From Thermoplasmata archaeon (GTDB lineage: Archaea; Thermoplasmatota; Thermoplasmata; Lutacidiplasmatales; UBA184), in assembly GCA_022750115.1 (NCBI GenBank), contig JAKIWI010000002.1, positions 45,221 through 109,220 of the forward strand: a DNA stretch of 64,000 nucleotides, in the 5' to 3' direction. This document shows positions 1 through 7,958 of the stretch, in pieces. The notes under the pieces were generated by a model. It worked only from the letters and a program-made list of their open reading frames with translations, was not told where the DNA came from and made no database searches. A program made the translations under genes and the position numbers. Every line of letters starts with the position of its first letter. Positions within the stretch are counted from its first letter, which is position 1.

Positions 1-1
1 G

Positions 2-262
2 GCGGGCGCGACCACGGTCCTGACCGCCGAGGCGGACCCGATCCATCCGGCCGTGACGCGCGACGGACTTTCGGAGTACATCGCCGACGGCGTCGTGCTG
101 CTCGGGTACTCGTCGGCCGAGGACGGCCATCGGATCGGCCTCTCGCTCCGCATCCTCAAGATGCGCCGCACGGCCCACGCGCGGACCGTTCAGCCCTACC
201 AGATCGGCGCCGGCGGGATCACCGTCGACTCCAAGGCCGTCGATTTCGGTCGCGGCCGATAG
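2..262 (+). CDS. C-terminal end of a RecA/KaiC-like (RAD55-type) ATPase, 5' truncated by window edge
   Basis: Only the last 86 residues lie in the window; the open frame runs off the left edge, so no start is visible. The text GVVLLGYSSAEDG followed by LRILKMRRTAHARTVQPYQI and then GITVD matches the last strands of archaeal KaiC/RAD55-like ATPases, where RxLxIxKMRxTxH leads into a short tail. The nucleotide-binding core would be upstream. The frame closes 50 bp before the Y-family polymerase gene on the same strand, so cotranscription is possible. The family call rests on this C-terminal signature alone and the substrate is unknown. Confidence 0.7.
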   Translation, partial: AGATTVLTAEADPIHPAVTRDGLSEYIADGVVLLGYSSAEDGHRIGLSLRILKMRRTAHARTVQPYQIGAGGITVDSKAVDFGRGR

Positions 263-312
263 GGAAACCGCCAAACTCGCGTCGACCCTCCCCACCCTCC
301 GGGAGGTCGCCG

Positions 313-1407
313 ATGCGCTGGACCGTGTACCTCGACATCGACGCCTACTACGTCTCCTGCGAGCTGCGCGACCGTCCCGAGCTCGAGGGACGAGCGGTCA
401 TCGTGGGTCCGAATCCCGCCCTCGGGGCGACGCGCGGCGTCGTCCTCTCCGCGAGCTACGAGGCTCGGACGTTCGGGATCCGGAGCGCGATGCCCGCCTC
501 GGAGGCCGCTCGCCGATGTCCGGAAGCGATCTGGCTCGCTCCGGACTTCGCGAAGTACGGCCGCATCGCGGAGGAGCTCCGCGCCCGTCTCGGGTCGAAG
601 TTTTCGGACGTCGTACCGTTCAGCATCGACGAGGTGGCGGTCGCCGTCGAGGCGCCGGATGCCGATGCGGTCGGTCGCGTGGCCCTGGAGGTCCAGGCCG
701 ACATCCGCGATGCCCTGCGGCTGCCCGCTTCGATCGGTGTCGCGTCCTCCCGGACGGTCGCGAAGGTCGCCAGCGACCGCGCGAAACCCGGCGGGGTCGT
801 CGTCGTGCGGCCCGAGTCCGTCGCGACGTTCCTCGCGCCGCTTTCGGTCCGTGCGATCCCCGGAGTAGGTCCGAAGACCGAAGCGCGTCTCGCCGCGTTC
901 GGCGTCGTGACGATCGCCGACCTCGCGAAGGGGCTCCCGCTCCCCGCTCGTCGGGAGTTCGGCGACCACGGCCGGTTCCTGGTGCGACTCGCGCGCGGCG
1001 AGCCGATCATCGAATCGAGCGACGACCTCGGACCGCGGTCCCGCTCCTCGGACCAGACGTTCTCGACCGACGTCTCCGACCTCCGAGAGGTCCAGATCGC
1101 CCTCGACCGGCTCGCCCACGAGCTCGCGGAGAGCCTCCTGAGAGAGCGGTTGCGGTTCCAGACGGTGGCCGTCGGCCTCCGATGGGAGGACTTCACCCGC
1201 ACGACCCGGAGCCGGACGTTGCCCGTCATGACCGAGGGTGGCGAACGGCTCGCTTCGGTGGCCCTCCGGTTGCTCGACGAGTTGTGGACCGACGAGTCGG
1301 AGGGTCGGCATCGGCGCGTGCGGACGGTCTCCGTCCACACGGAGCGGTTTCACGCCGCCAAGGACCGGCAGACGAAGCTCGATGGGTTCGTGCCGTCCAC
1401 TTCCTGA
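313..1407 (+). CDS. dinB: DNA polymerase IV (Y-family translesion polymerase)
   Basis: This 364-residue protein has the usual Dpo4/DinB length. The palm begins at LDIDAYY (metal ligand D8 and nearby D10, steric-gate aromatics after it) and continues with SIDEVAV at residues 104-110, supplying the second acidic pair D106/E107. A helix-hairpin-helix stretch (AIPGVGPKTEARLAAFG) and a little-finger domain follow. The C-terminus reads QTKLDGFVPSTS, which resembles a PCNA-interacting (PIP) box, Q-x-x-L-x-x-F, though the usual second aromatic is Val. It should copy damaged templates at low fidelity. The ATG follows a purine-rich GGGAGG about 5 bases upstream, so this gene may be translated from a leadered message. 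Confidence 0.95.
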   Translation: MRWTVYLDIDAYYVSCELRDRPELEGRAVIVGPNPALGATRGVVLSASYEARTFGIRSAMPASEAARRCPEAIWLAPDFAKYGRIAEELRARLGSKFSDVVPFSIDEVAVAVEAPDADAVGRVALEVQADIRDALRLPASIGVASSRTVAKVASDRAKPGGVVVVRPESVATFLAPLSVRAIPGVGPKTEARLAAFGVVTIADLAKGLPLPARREFGDHGRFLVRLARGEPIIESSDDLGPRSRSSDQTFSTDVSDLREVQIALDRLAHELAESLLRERLRFQTVAVGLRWEDFTRTTRSRTLPVMTEGGERLASVALRLLDELWTDESEGRHRRVRTVSVHTERFHAAKDRQTKLDGFVPSTS

Positions 1408-1567
1408 CGAATCGCGGTCCACCGAGTTGCGTGCGGAGCGTCCTGCGAGAGTGGCTCGGCGCCTCCCAGAGGGCGGTCTCGGACGGCGACCCTCACGTCC
1501 GTCGACCTGAGTTCGCCGGCGGCCGGACGAGTTAAGTAACGAGCCCCGGCTGGCGACGAGAGGGCGA

Positions 1568-2455
1568 GTGTCCGGGCTGGTCGTCGTCACCGCGGCCGGG
1601 TTCGGCTCGCTGCTCGCGCTCCTGCTCCTGCTCGCGGTTGCCTTCGCCGCCGGGGCCGTGGGAGCCGCGCTCGGAACGGGGGGCGGGCTGTTCCTCGTGC
1701 CCGCTCTCGTCCTGCTGTTCGACGTCGACATCCATCTCGCGGTCGCGGCGAGCCTCATCAGCGTCATCGCAACCTCCTCCGCGTCAGCGTCGTTCGGCGT
1801 CGAGTCGGGGCTGACGAACGTCCGTCTCGCGATGTTTCTCGAGACGGGGACCGCGATCGGCGGACTTGCGGGGGCGATCATCGCGGTCACCGTCCTGGCC
1901 GCGCGCTCGAACGTACTCGCGTTCGTCTTCGTGCCGGTCGTTCTGCTGGCGGCGCTGCTGATGGCGTCGTCTCGGGACCGGGACATCGACCCCGACCCAC
2001 CGCCCGACGCGTTGGCCCGAAGGCTCCGGCTCGAGGGCGAGTACATTGGCCCCGCGACCGGCATCCACCGCTCGTACCGGGTGACCCACACGCGCCTCGG
2101 TCTCGTCTTCGCCGGCCTCGCCGGGATCGCGTCGGGGTTGCTGGGCATCGGCGGGGGGATCTTCAAGGTCCCGGCGATGAACGGGGCCATGAACGTCCCG
2201 CTTCGCGTCGCGGCCGCGACCTCCACGTTCATGATCGGCGTGACCGCCGCCGCAGGGGCGCTCGTCTACCTGTTCGCGGGGGACGTCGTGCTCGCGCTCG
2301 TGGCCCCGGTCGTTCTCGCGGTGTTCGTCGGGACGATCGTCGGTCGTCGGTACGGCCACACGGCTCCCATTTCCCGCCTGAAGCTCCTCTTCATCGCCGT
2401 CTTGGTGGTCTCGGCCTTCCTCATGGTCGCCCGCGGCGTGGGGGTGCTAGCGTGA
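1568..2455 (+). CDS. TauE/SafE-family membrane permease
   Basis: A 295-residue polytopic protein starting at GTG. Long hydrophobic runs rich in Gly and Ala surround paired glycine signatures (GAVGAALGTGGGLFLVPALV near residue 30 and GLLGIGGGIFKVPAM near 200), the internal duplication typical of the TauE/SafE sulfite/organic-anion exporter family. Its stop overlaps the start of the next gene in a GTGA tetranucleotide, so the two are surely translated together. A possible TATA-like AGTTAAGTAAC lies about 30 bp before the GTG. The substrate cannot be read from sequence; sulfur oxyanion or organic acid export is the family default. Confidence 0.88.
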   Translation: MSGLVVVTAAGFGSLLALLLLLAVAFAAGAVGAALGTGGGLFLVPALVLLFDVDIHLAVAASLISVIATSSASASFGVESGLTNVRLAMFLETGTAIGGLAGAIIAVTVLAARSNVLAFVFVPVVLLAALLMASSRDRDIDPDPPPDALARRLRLEGEYIGPATGIHRSYRVTHTRLGLVFAGLAGIASGLLGIGGGIFKVPAMNGAMNVPLRVAAATSTFMIGVTAAAGALVYLFAGDVVLALVAPVVLAVFVGTIVGRRYGHTAPISRLKLLFIAVLVVSAFLMVARGVGVLA

Positions 2456-2832
2456 GCGAGTTGGCGACGTCGGTCGCGCGAGATTCTCCCACGATGCGCA
2501 ACTCCTTCGTCCGCGAACTCCGGGCCGGGGTCGCGGTGTCCGGAGCACTGCTTCTTCTCGGACTGCTCGCCGTTGCGTGGCACGGGTCGGCGGGCATCGC
2601 GGGCGTGTCGGGCGTTCCCCCGCTCTCCCAGTTCGGGACCGATCTCCTCGCCGGCCAGGCATGGACGTTCCTCTGGCTCGGGGTCGCGGTATTGGCCCTG
2701 ACGCCGGTCGTGCGGGTCGCGTTCGCGCTCGCCCAGTTCGCCCAGGTCAAAGACCGAGACTACGTCGGCCTCACCGCGTTCGTGCTCGCCGTCCTCGGCG
2801 TCAGCCTGCTCGTCGGAGTGACGGCCGCGTGA
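2452..2832 (+). CDS. DUF1634 small membrane protein
   Basis: 126 residues, GTG start overlapping the TauE stop by four bases. Three hydrophobic segments are visible (about 27-46, 70-90 and 103-124), with the signature LTPVVRVA followed by a charged turn KDRDYVGLT. DUF1634 proteins are usually encoded directly after TauE-type permeases, exactly as here, so it is probably an accessory subunit. No function is established. Its own stop overlaps the next start, again as GTGA, extending the coupled series. Confidence 0.8.
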   Translation: MSELATSVARDSPTMRNSFVRELRAGVAVSGALLLLGLLAVAWHGSAGIAGVSGVPPLSQFGTDLLAGQAWTFLWLGVAVLALTPVVRVAFALAQFAQVKDRDYVGLTAFVLAVLGVSLLVGVTAA

Positions 2833-4160
2833 CGCGCCCGGCGTTCGCGCCGCCCGAGGACCCGGCCGCCCGGCGGGTGTGGTCCGTCGATGCGTCGACC
2901 GGGCTCCCCAAGCCCCGCTACGATGGGCGGTCGATCGTGAATCTCGCGGTCAGCGTTCAGCAGAGCATCGGCCGGGCCAGCAAGGGGAGCGATTCCCCGC
3001 TCGCCCTCCCGCTCACCGAGGACCTCGATCCGTTCCACGGACGTCGGGCCCGGGGCACCGTCGTCGTGGTGTTGGTCGACGCGCTGGGTTGGACCGGATT
3101 CCGGCATTGGTGCGAGGGAGCGGGGGAGGCCGGCCGCGTGTGGGGCCAGAACGCTTCGCCCATCACCACCGTGTTCCCTTCGACGACGACGGCCGCCCTC
3201 GTCTCGCTGTCCACCGGCGTCCCCCCCGGCCGCCACGGGGTCGTCGGGTATCGCCAGTACCTCCCCCGATACGGGGTCGTCGGAGACATGCTGAACATGA
3301 CCCCGGTCGGGGTCGGAAGCCGCGACTCCTTGATCGGTCCCGGCTGGCGGCCGTCGGACATCACCGGCGCACCGACGTTGTTCCGGCGCGGCCTGAATGC
3401 CACGGTGCTGTCGCGCGACATTTTCGAGGGGACGGGGTTCACGCGACTCCTCTACGATGGCGCGGAGTTCGTGGGGTACGCGACCGCGGTCCACCTCGTC
3501 CAGCAGTTGGTCGCGATCCTCAAGCGGCCCCGCCCGCCGCCGGCGGTGTTCGTCTACTGGCCGGACCTCGACACGATCCAGCACCTCGCCGGGACCGACC
3601 CGCGCTGGTTCGACATGGAGCTCGACCGACTGGTGCACTTGATCGAGAGAACGGCGGCGGAGCTCCCCCGCAACCTCGTGGAACGGATCACGGTCGCGGT
3701 GACCGGCGACCACGGCCAGGTCCTCGCCGACCCCGCGCTGACCGTTGCGGTCGATGAGGAACCGTCGCTGGTGCAAGAGATGGTCCGCCCGCTCGCGGGG
3801 GATCGGCGCGCGGGGTTCTTCGCGGCGCGCCCGGGTCGACAAGCCGCGCTTCGCAAGGCGCTCGTTCGCCGGCTGCTCCCGAAGACCCCCGTGCTCGACC
3901 GTCAGGCCATCCTCGACGCGGGCCTCTTCGGCCCGCCGCCGTTCCACCCCGAGATCGACGAACGGATCGGCGACGTGATCGCCCTTCCCCGGAGCCCCCA
4001 GTGCCTGACGTACCGGGTCCCGGGCGCGGCGCTCCCGAAACGGTTCCTCATCGGCGCGCACGGGGGATTGGAGGCGGACGAGCTGATCGTTCCGCTCATC
4101 CAGGGCTCGCTCGCCGAGCTCGGCTCGGTCCGGTCTCGCCTGACGCCCTCGAAAGCCTAA
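2829..4160 (+). CDS. Type I phosphodiesterase / nucleotide pyrophosphatase (alkaline phosphatase superfamily)
   Basis: The GTG at 2829 overlaps the DUF1634 stop and gives 443 residues; the frame is open further upstream, but that part overlaps the previous genes. Superfamily metal-site elements are in order: VLVDALGW (D84), PSTTTAAL with the nucleophile Thr near 119-121, WPDLDTIQH (D248, H252), TGDHG (D294, H295) and GAHGG near the C-terminus. No signal peptide is evident, so it likely acts in the cytoplasm on a phosphodiester or pyrophosphate bond of unknown substrate. It closes the TauE-DUF1634 set and is followed 25 bp later by aIF5B on the same strand. Confidence 0.85.
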   Translation: MTRPAFAPPEDPAARRVWSVDASTGLPKPRYDGRSIVNLAVSVQQSIGRASKGSDSPLALPLTEDLDPFHGRRARGTVVVVLVDALGWTGFRHWCEGAGEAGRVWGQNASPITTVFPSTTTAALVSLSTGVPPGRHGVVGYRQYLPRYGVVGDMLNMTPVGVGSRDSLIGPGWRPSDITGAPTLFRRGLNATVLSRDIFEGTGFTRLLYDGAEFVGYATAVHLVQQLVAILKRPRPPPAVFVYWPDLDTIQHLAGTDPRWFDMELDRLVHLIERTAAELPRNLVERITVAVTGDHGQVLADPALTVAVDEEPSLVQEMVRPLAGDRRAGFFAARPGRQAALRKALVRRLLPKTPVLDRQAILDAGLFGPPPFHPEIDERIGDVIALPRSPQCLTYRVPGAALPKRFLIGAHGGLEADELIVPLIQGSLAELGSVRSRLTPSKA

Positions 4161-4185
4161 TTCCACACACGCCGTCGGGCGACTC

Positions 4186-5952
4186 GTGACCGACGGGCTC
4201 CGCCCTCCCATCGTCTCGCTGCTCGGTCACGTCGACCACGGCAAGACGACGCTGCTCGACCGCATCGCCGGGTCGATCCGCGCCCAGCGGGAGGCCGGTG
4301 GGATCACTCAGCACATCGGCGCGCTGATGGTCCCGTTCGCCACCGTGCAGGCGCTGAGCCACGGGATCGTCTCGACGGAGGGATTCCAGATCCCCGGCCT
4401 GCTGTTCATCGACACCCCCGGCCATCGCTCGTTCGAGACCATGCGACGCCGCGGCGGGGCTCTCGCGGACCTCGCCGTGCTGGTGGTGGACATCAAGGAG
4501 GGGTTCAAGCCCCAGACGCGCGAGTCGGTCCAGATCCTTCGCCACGAGAAGACCCCGTTCGTGGTCGCCCTCACGAAGATCGACCTCGTGCCGGGCTGGC
4601 GGAAACCGTCGGGCCCGGTCGCCCTCGCCGACCAGATCAGCCGCTCCGGACCGGAGTACGTCCGCGCCCTCGACGAGCGGATCTACTCGGTCGCGGAACA
4701 GCTCGACCAGGTCGGGTTCTCGGCCGACCGGTACGACCGCGTGAGCGATTTCGCTCGGAACGTGGGTCTCGTCCCCGTCTCGGCCAAGACCGGGGTCGGG
4801 GTGGCCGAGCTCCTCGCCCTCCTCGTCGGACTTTCGCAACGATTCCTGAAGACGGAGCTCAAGATCAGTACGGGCGGCGGCGAAGCGACGATCCTCGAGC
4901 GCAGCGACCAGAAGGGGATCGGCCCGGTCGGGAACGTCATCGTCTACCGGGGCCGCTTGAAGGTCGGCGACGAGGTCATCGCCAACGGCCGGCGCGAACC
5001 GTTCGCGACGCGGATCCGGGGGATCTACCGGCCCGCTCCCCCGAAGCGGGGCGCGGCGGGCAAGACCATCCGGCTCGAGTCCCTCACGGAGGTGGAGGCC
5101 GCGGCCGGCGTGTACATCTCCGCGCCGGGGATCGAGGACGCGATGCCGGGGGGCCTGCTCAAGGTCGTCCGCGATGCGGCCGACCGCGAGACGGTCATCC
5201 TCGCGCTCCAGTCGGAAAGTCATCCCGTCGCGGACCTCGCCGAGAGCGGCGTCGCGATCGCGGCCGACACCCTCGGCGGGCTCGAGGCCCTGGCCTTCGA
5301 GTGCCGCACCGAGAAGATCCCGATCCACGAGGCGGAGGTCGGCCCGATCGCGCAGACGACCGTCGTCAAGGAGGCCGATGTCGAGGACGTCTCGCACCGC
5401 GCCGTGCTCGCGTTCCAAGTTCCCGTTTCCGACGAGGCCCTCGACGCGGCGAAGCTGGCCGACGTGCGGATCTTCCGCGGCGACGTGATGTACCGGATCC
5501 TCGAGGAGTACCTCGCCTGGCGGACCGAGCGCCTCTCGGCGCTGGACGCCCAGCGACGGGTCGATACCGTCCATCCGGCGAAGCTCCAGATCCTCCCCGG
5601 GTTCATCTTCCGCGCGTCGAAGCCCGCGATCGTCGGCGTGAAGGTGCTCTCGGGGACCTTGCGACCGGGGGTGCGACTGATGAACCGGAAGGGCGAGGAG
5701 GTCGGCCTCCTGAAGTCGCTCCAGAAGGAGGGCGACTCGGTCCAGAGCGCGGAGGAGGGGACCGAGCTCGCCGCCTCGATCGACGGCGCCGTTGTGCACC
5801 GGACGATCGAGGAGGGGGACACCCTCTACGTCCAGTTCAACGAAGGGGCGGCCCGGGCGCTGCGCGCGGCGAACCTCACCGCGACCGAGAAGGCGGTCCT
5901 GGACGAAGTGGTCCGGATCCGCCGTCAGAGCTCCCCGTTCTGGGGCCAGTGA
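4186..5952 (+). CDS. infB: Translation initiation factor aIF5B (IF-2/eIF5B homologue)
   Basis: 588 residues, the normal archaeal aIF5B length, with a GTG start. The GTPase motifs are clear: GHVDHGKT (residues 14-21), DTPGH (76-80) and TKID (130-133). They are followed by the beta-barrel domain II, a domain III stretch and the C-terminal domain that contacts initiator tRNA. The protein promotes ribosomal subunit joining with GTP hydrolysis. The last 77 bp overlap the 3' end of a convergent gene on the minus strand. Identity is firm. Confidence 0.97.
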   Translation: MTDGLRPPIVSLLGHVDHGKTTLLDRIAGSIRAQREAGGITQHIGALMVPFATVQALSHGIVSTEGFQIPGLLFIDTPGHRSFETMRRRGGALADLAVLVVDIKEGFKPQTRESVQILRHEKTPFVVALTKIDLVPGWRKPSGPVALADQISRSGPEYVRALDERIYSVAEQLDQVGFSADRYDRVSDFARNVGLVPVSAKTGVGVAELLALLVGLSQRFLKTELKISTGGGEATILERSDQKGIGPVGNVIVYRGRLKVGDEVIANGRREPFATRIRGIYRPAPPKRGAAGKTIRLESLTEVEAAAGVYISAPGIEDAMPGGLLKVVRDAADRETVILALQSESHPVADLAESGVAIAADTLGGLEALAFECRTEKIPIHEAEVGPIAQTTVVKEADVEDVSHRAVLAFQVPVSDEALDAAKLADVRIFRGDVMYRILEEYLAWRTERLSALDAQRRVDTVHPAKLQILPGFIFRASKPAIVGVKVLSGTLRPGVRLMNRKGEEVGLLKSLQKEGDSVQSAEEGTELAASIDGAVVHRTIEEGDTLYVQFNEGAARALRAANLTATEKAVLDEVVRIRRQSSPFWGQ

Positions 5953-6538
5953 GCCCGGCGACCTCGTTCGCGTCGTCGGCCGACCGGGACACGATCGGCG
6001 GCGCGGCGCGGAAGTCGCCGCGCAGGAACAATCCGAGGAAGAGCCCGATCCCGCCCACGACGGCCAGGATCCCGCTCGCGACCTCCGCCGTGATCTGCGC
6101 GAGCGTGGCGGGCGGGCTCACCTGCCATGATACGAGCGCCGTGGCGCTCACGTTCGCATACACATGGGCCGGGGTCGTCCACGCCAGTGCGTAGTTCGAG
6201 TCCAGCTTTCCGGACCAGTGGAGGGAACCGGAGGAGTTCAATGGCCACGCCGCGAGCACCGGACCCGAACAGCTTGCGGCGCCGCCGGAGCACGTCGCGG
6301 CGTTGAGGGCGACGGAGATCCGCGCCGTGGACGTCCAACTGACCGTGAGCGAGCCCATGGCGTTGGAAGCTCCCGCGAACGGGAACACGCCGACCGACTC
6401 GGGCAGCGTGGCGTGACTCACCAATTGGGCCGAGGATTGCTGCTGAATGCTCGGAGGGGGTAGGAGCAGGATCGCCACCAGCGCCCCGCCCCCGACGAGG
6501 AGGAACGACGTGCCGAGGACGACCAGCCACGGGCGCAT
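5876..6538 (-). CDS. Membrane-anchored protein of unknown function
   Basis: 220 residues. An N-terminal hydrophobic segment (about 4-26) follows MRPW and looks like a signal anchor; an extracellular-type Ser/Thr/Ala-rich middle has one disulfide-like CSGGAASCSG; a second hydrophobic segment lies near 148-172; the tail is Gly/Pro/Arg-rich and polar. This one-helix-in, one-helix-out plan recurs in other envelope proteins of this window. The last 77 bases overlap the 3' end of aIF5B, tail to tail. The tail could therefore be artificially long, but no earlier stop is in frame. No family recognised. Confidence 0.6.
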   Translation of the reverse strand: MRPWLVVLGTSFLLVGGGALVAILLLPPPSIQQQSSAQLVSHATLPESVGVFPFAGASNAMGSLTVSWTSTARISVALNAATCSGGAASCSGPVLAAWPLNSSGSLHWSGKLDSNYALAWTTPAHVYANVSATALVSWQVSPPATLAQITAEVASGILAVVGGIGLFLGLFLRGDFRAAPPIVSRSADDANEVAGLTGPRTGSSDGGSGPLRPGPPSRSR

Positions 6539-6657
6539 CGCTCGTCTAGGCCGGGACGAGTCGAAATAGCATTCGCACGGTGGGACGAGGGAACGTCCCT
6601 CGAGCGGAAAGAAGGACCATGACCCTCAAATAGCCCGCCCCGTGTCCATGTTAGACT

Positions 6658-7605
6658 GTGACAGGGTCCGGGGACCTCCCCAGTGACGAGGCGGCCGACG
6701 GCGCCGCCTGCCCGATGTGCGGGGCGCGTCACCGTGTGATGGACGCCGCCCTCGTCGAGGAGCACTGCGGCGAGTGCGGGTTGGTGTTCGACGGCAAGGC
6801 CCTGATCGCCCAACCGCCGCGCCGATCCGAGGAGGCCAGCTCCGATGGGTCCGGCCGTGGCATCGGGCCGTTCGTCGCCCCCGGGGGCAGCCGCCGCGCC
6901 CTCGGATCCGTCCTGACGGGTTCTCGAGATGGGCAGGGCCGGCCGCTCGGTTGGCACCGCCGCTACGAGTTCCAGCATCTCAACCGGGTTTCCCGCCGCC
7001 AGACGTCTCGAGCGATCGAAGGACCGCTCGACCGGTCGGAGGCACGGACCGAGATCGCCCAATCCGGGGGCCGCCTCGGCTTACCAGTCGTCGTGATCCA
7101 GGAGGCGGAGCGGACGTTCCGGGAGGCCAAGGTTCGTGGCCTGTTCCGGGGCCGAAGCCTTCCCTCCAGCGTCGGGGCGACGCTCTACGCGGCCTGCCGA
7201 CGCTACTCGATCCCACGGACTCTCGGCGAGGTCTCCAAGGCCGTGGGCGCCCGTCGGTCCGAGGTCGGCCGCGCGTTCAAGGTCGTCCAGCGGGGCGGAG
7301 TCGCTCCGGTGCAAGCGGTCAGCTCGCGCGCGTTCCTCGCTCGGTACGCCGAAGAGCTCGCGCTTTCGGCCCAGGTCCGTCAGACGGTGGAAGAGATGCT
7401 GGAGGTCGCCCACGAGGACCCCGAACTGTCGGGCTTGTCCCCCCACGGCCTCGTGGCCGCACTGATCTACCTCGCCGCGGAGCGGAATGGCGAGCGACGT
7501 TCGCGGGCCCAGGTCGCCCACGTGAGCGCCGTCACCGAAGTGACGCTCCGCTCCACCAGTCGCCTCGTCGAGCGGCTGATGCACCGTACGGAAACGGTTC
7601 CGTAG
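6658..7605 (+). CDS. tfb: Transcription initiation factor IIB (TFB)
   Basis: 315 residues from a GTG start. The N-terminal zinc ribbon has C18/C21 and C37/C40 (CPMC ... CGEC). A B-finger-like linker follows, then two cyclin-fold repeats, the first containing GATLYAACRRYSIPRTL and the second ALIYLAAERNGERRS. TFB bridges TBP at the TATA/BRE element and RNA polymerase. Relative to typical TFB the linker is Gly/Ser-rich and several usually conserved positions are altered, so this may be one of several TFB paralogues rather than the housekeeping copy. That last point is inference. Confidence 0.92.
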   Translation: MTGSGDLPSDEAADGAACPMCGARHRVMDAALVEEHCGECGLVFDGKALIAQPPRRSEEASSDGSGRGIGPFVAPGGSRRALGSVLTGSRDGQGRPLGWHRRYEFQHLNRVSRRQTSRAIEGPLDRSEARTEIAQSGGRLGLPVVVIQEAERTFREAKVRGLFRGRSLPSSVGATLYAACRRYSIPRTLGEVSKAVGARRSEVGRAFKVVQRGGVAPVQAVSSRAFLARYAEELALSAQVRQTVEEMLEVAHEDPELSGLSPHGLVAALIYLAAERNGERRSRAQVAHVSAVTEVTLRSTSRLVERLMHRTETVP

Positions 7606-7654
7606 CGGATCCCTTGGGACGCACGGCGGCGCCCAGGGGCTGCGCGGTCCGGCG

Positions 7655-7879
7655 CTACTTGAGGAGATAGTAGCCGGCGGCCTTCTCGCGGACCTTGCGG
7701 CGAGCGAACCCCTTCGTCTGGAGTTCCTGGAGCGCGTTGAGCACCATGTTCTTCGGGAGTTTCGAGGTCTGGGTGACGCGCTCGGCGGTCGTCATCTTCT
7801 CCTCGCTCGTCATGCCCATGTCGCGGAGCGCCTTGTAGACCTTCACGGCGTTCGGCGACACCTCGTCCTCGATCCCCAT
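7655..7879 (-). CDS. Small winged-helix protein, putative transcriptional regulator
   Basis: The ATG at 7879 gives a compact 74-residue protein beginning MGIEDEVSPNAVKVYKALRD. Helix, helix and wing segments are readable: the recognition helix is around SKLPKNMVLNALQELQTKGF (about 39-58), and a basic C-terminus ends GYYLLK. The frame is open upstream but that part is low-complexity Ala/Pro/Arg and does not look coding. It resembles small single-domain archaeal wHTH proteins that are probably DNA-binding; target unknown. It converges on TFB with a 49-bp gap. Confidence 0.72.
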   Translation of the reverse strand: MGIEDEVSPNAVKVYKALRDMGMTSEEKMTTAERVTQTSKLPKNMVLNALQELQTKGFARRKVREKAAGYYLLK

Positions 7880-7958
7880 CGATGCGTCCCGGCCGGGGGA
7901 CGAGTTCGGGGAGATAAGACCCGCCGCCCGACCGAGGGAGAGCCAACGATCGACGGGC

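Noticed and set aside
196..2232. A 678-codon open frame on the minus strand opposite the polymerase and TauE genes
   Set aside because: Its translation is Arg/Pro/Ser-rich with no domain, and it is antisense to two well-supported genes; long spurious frames are expected at this GC content.
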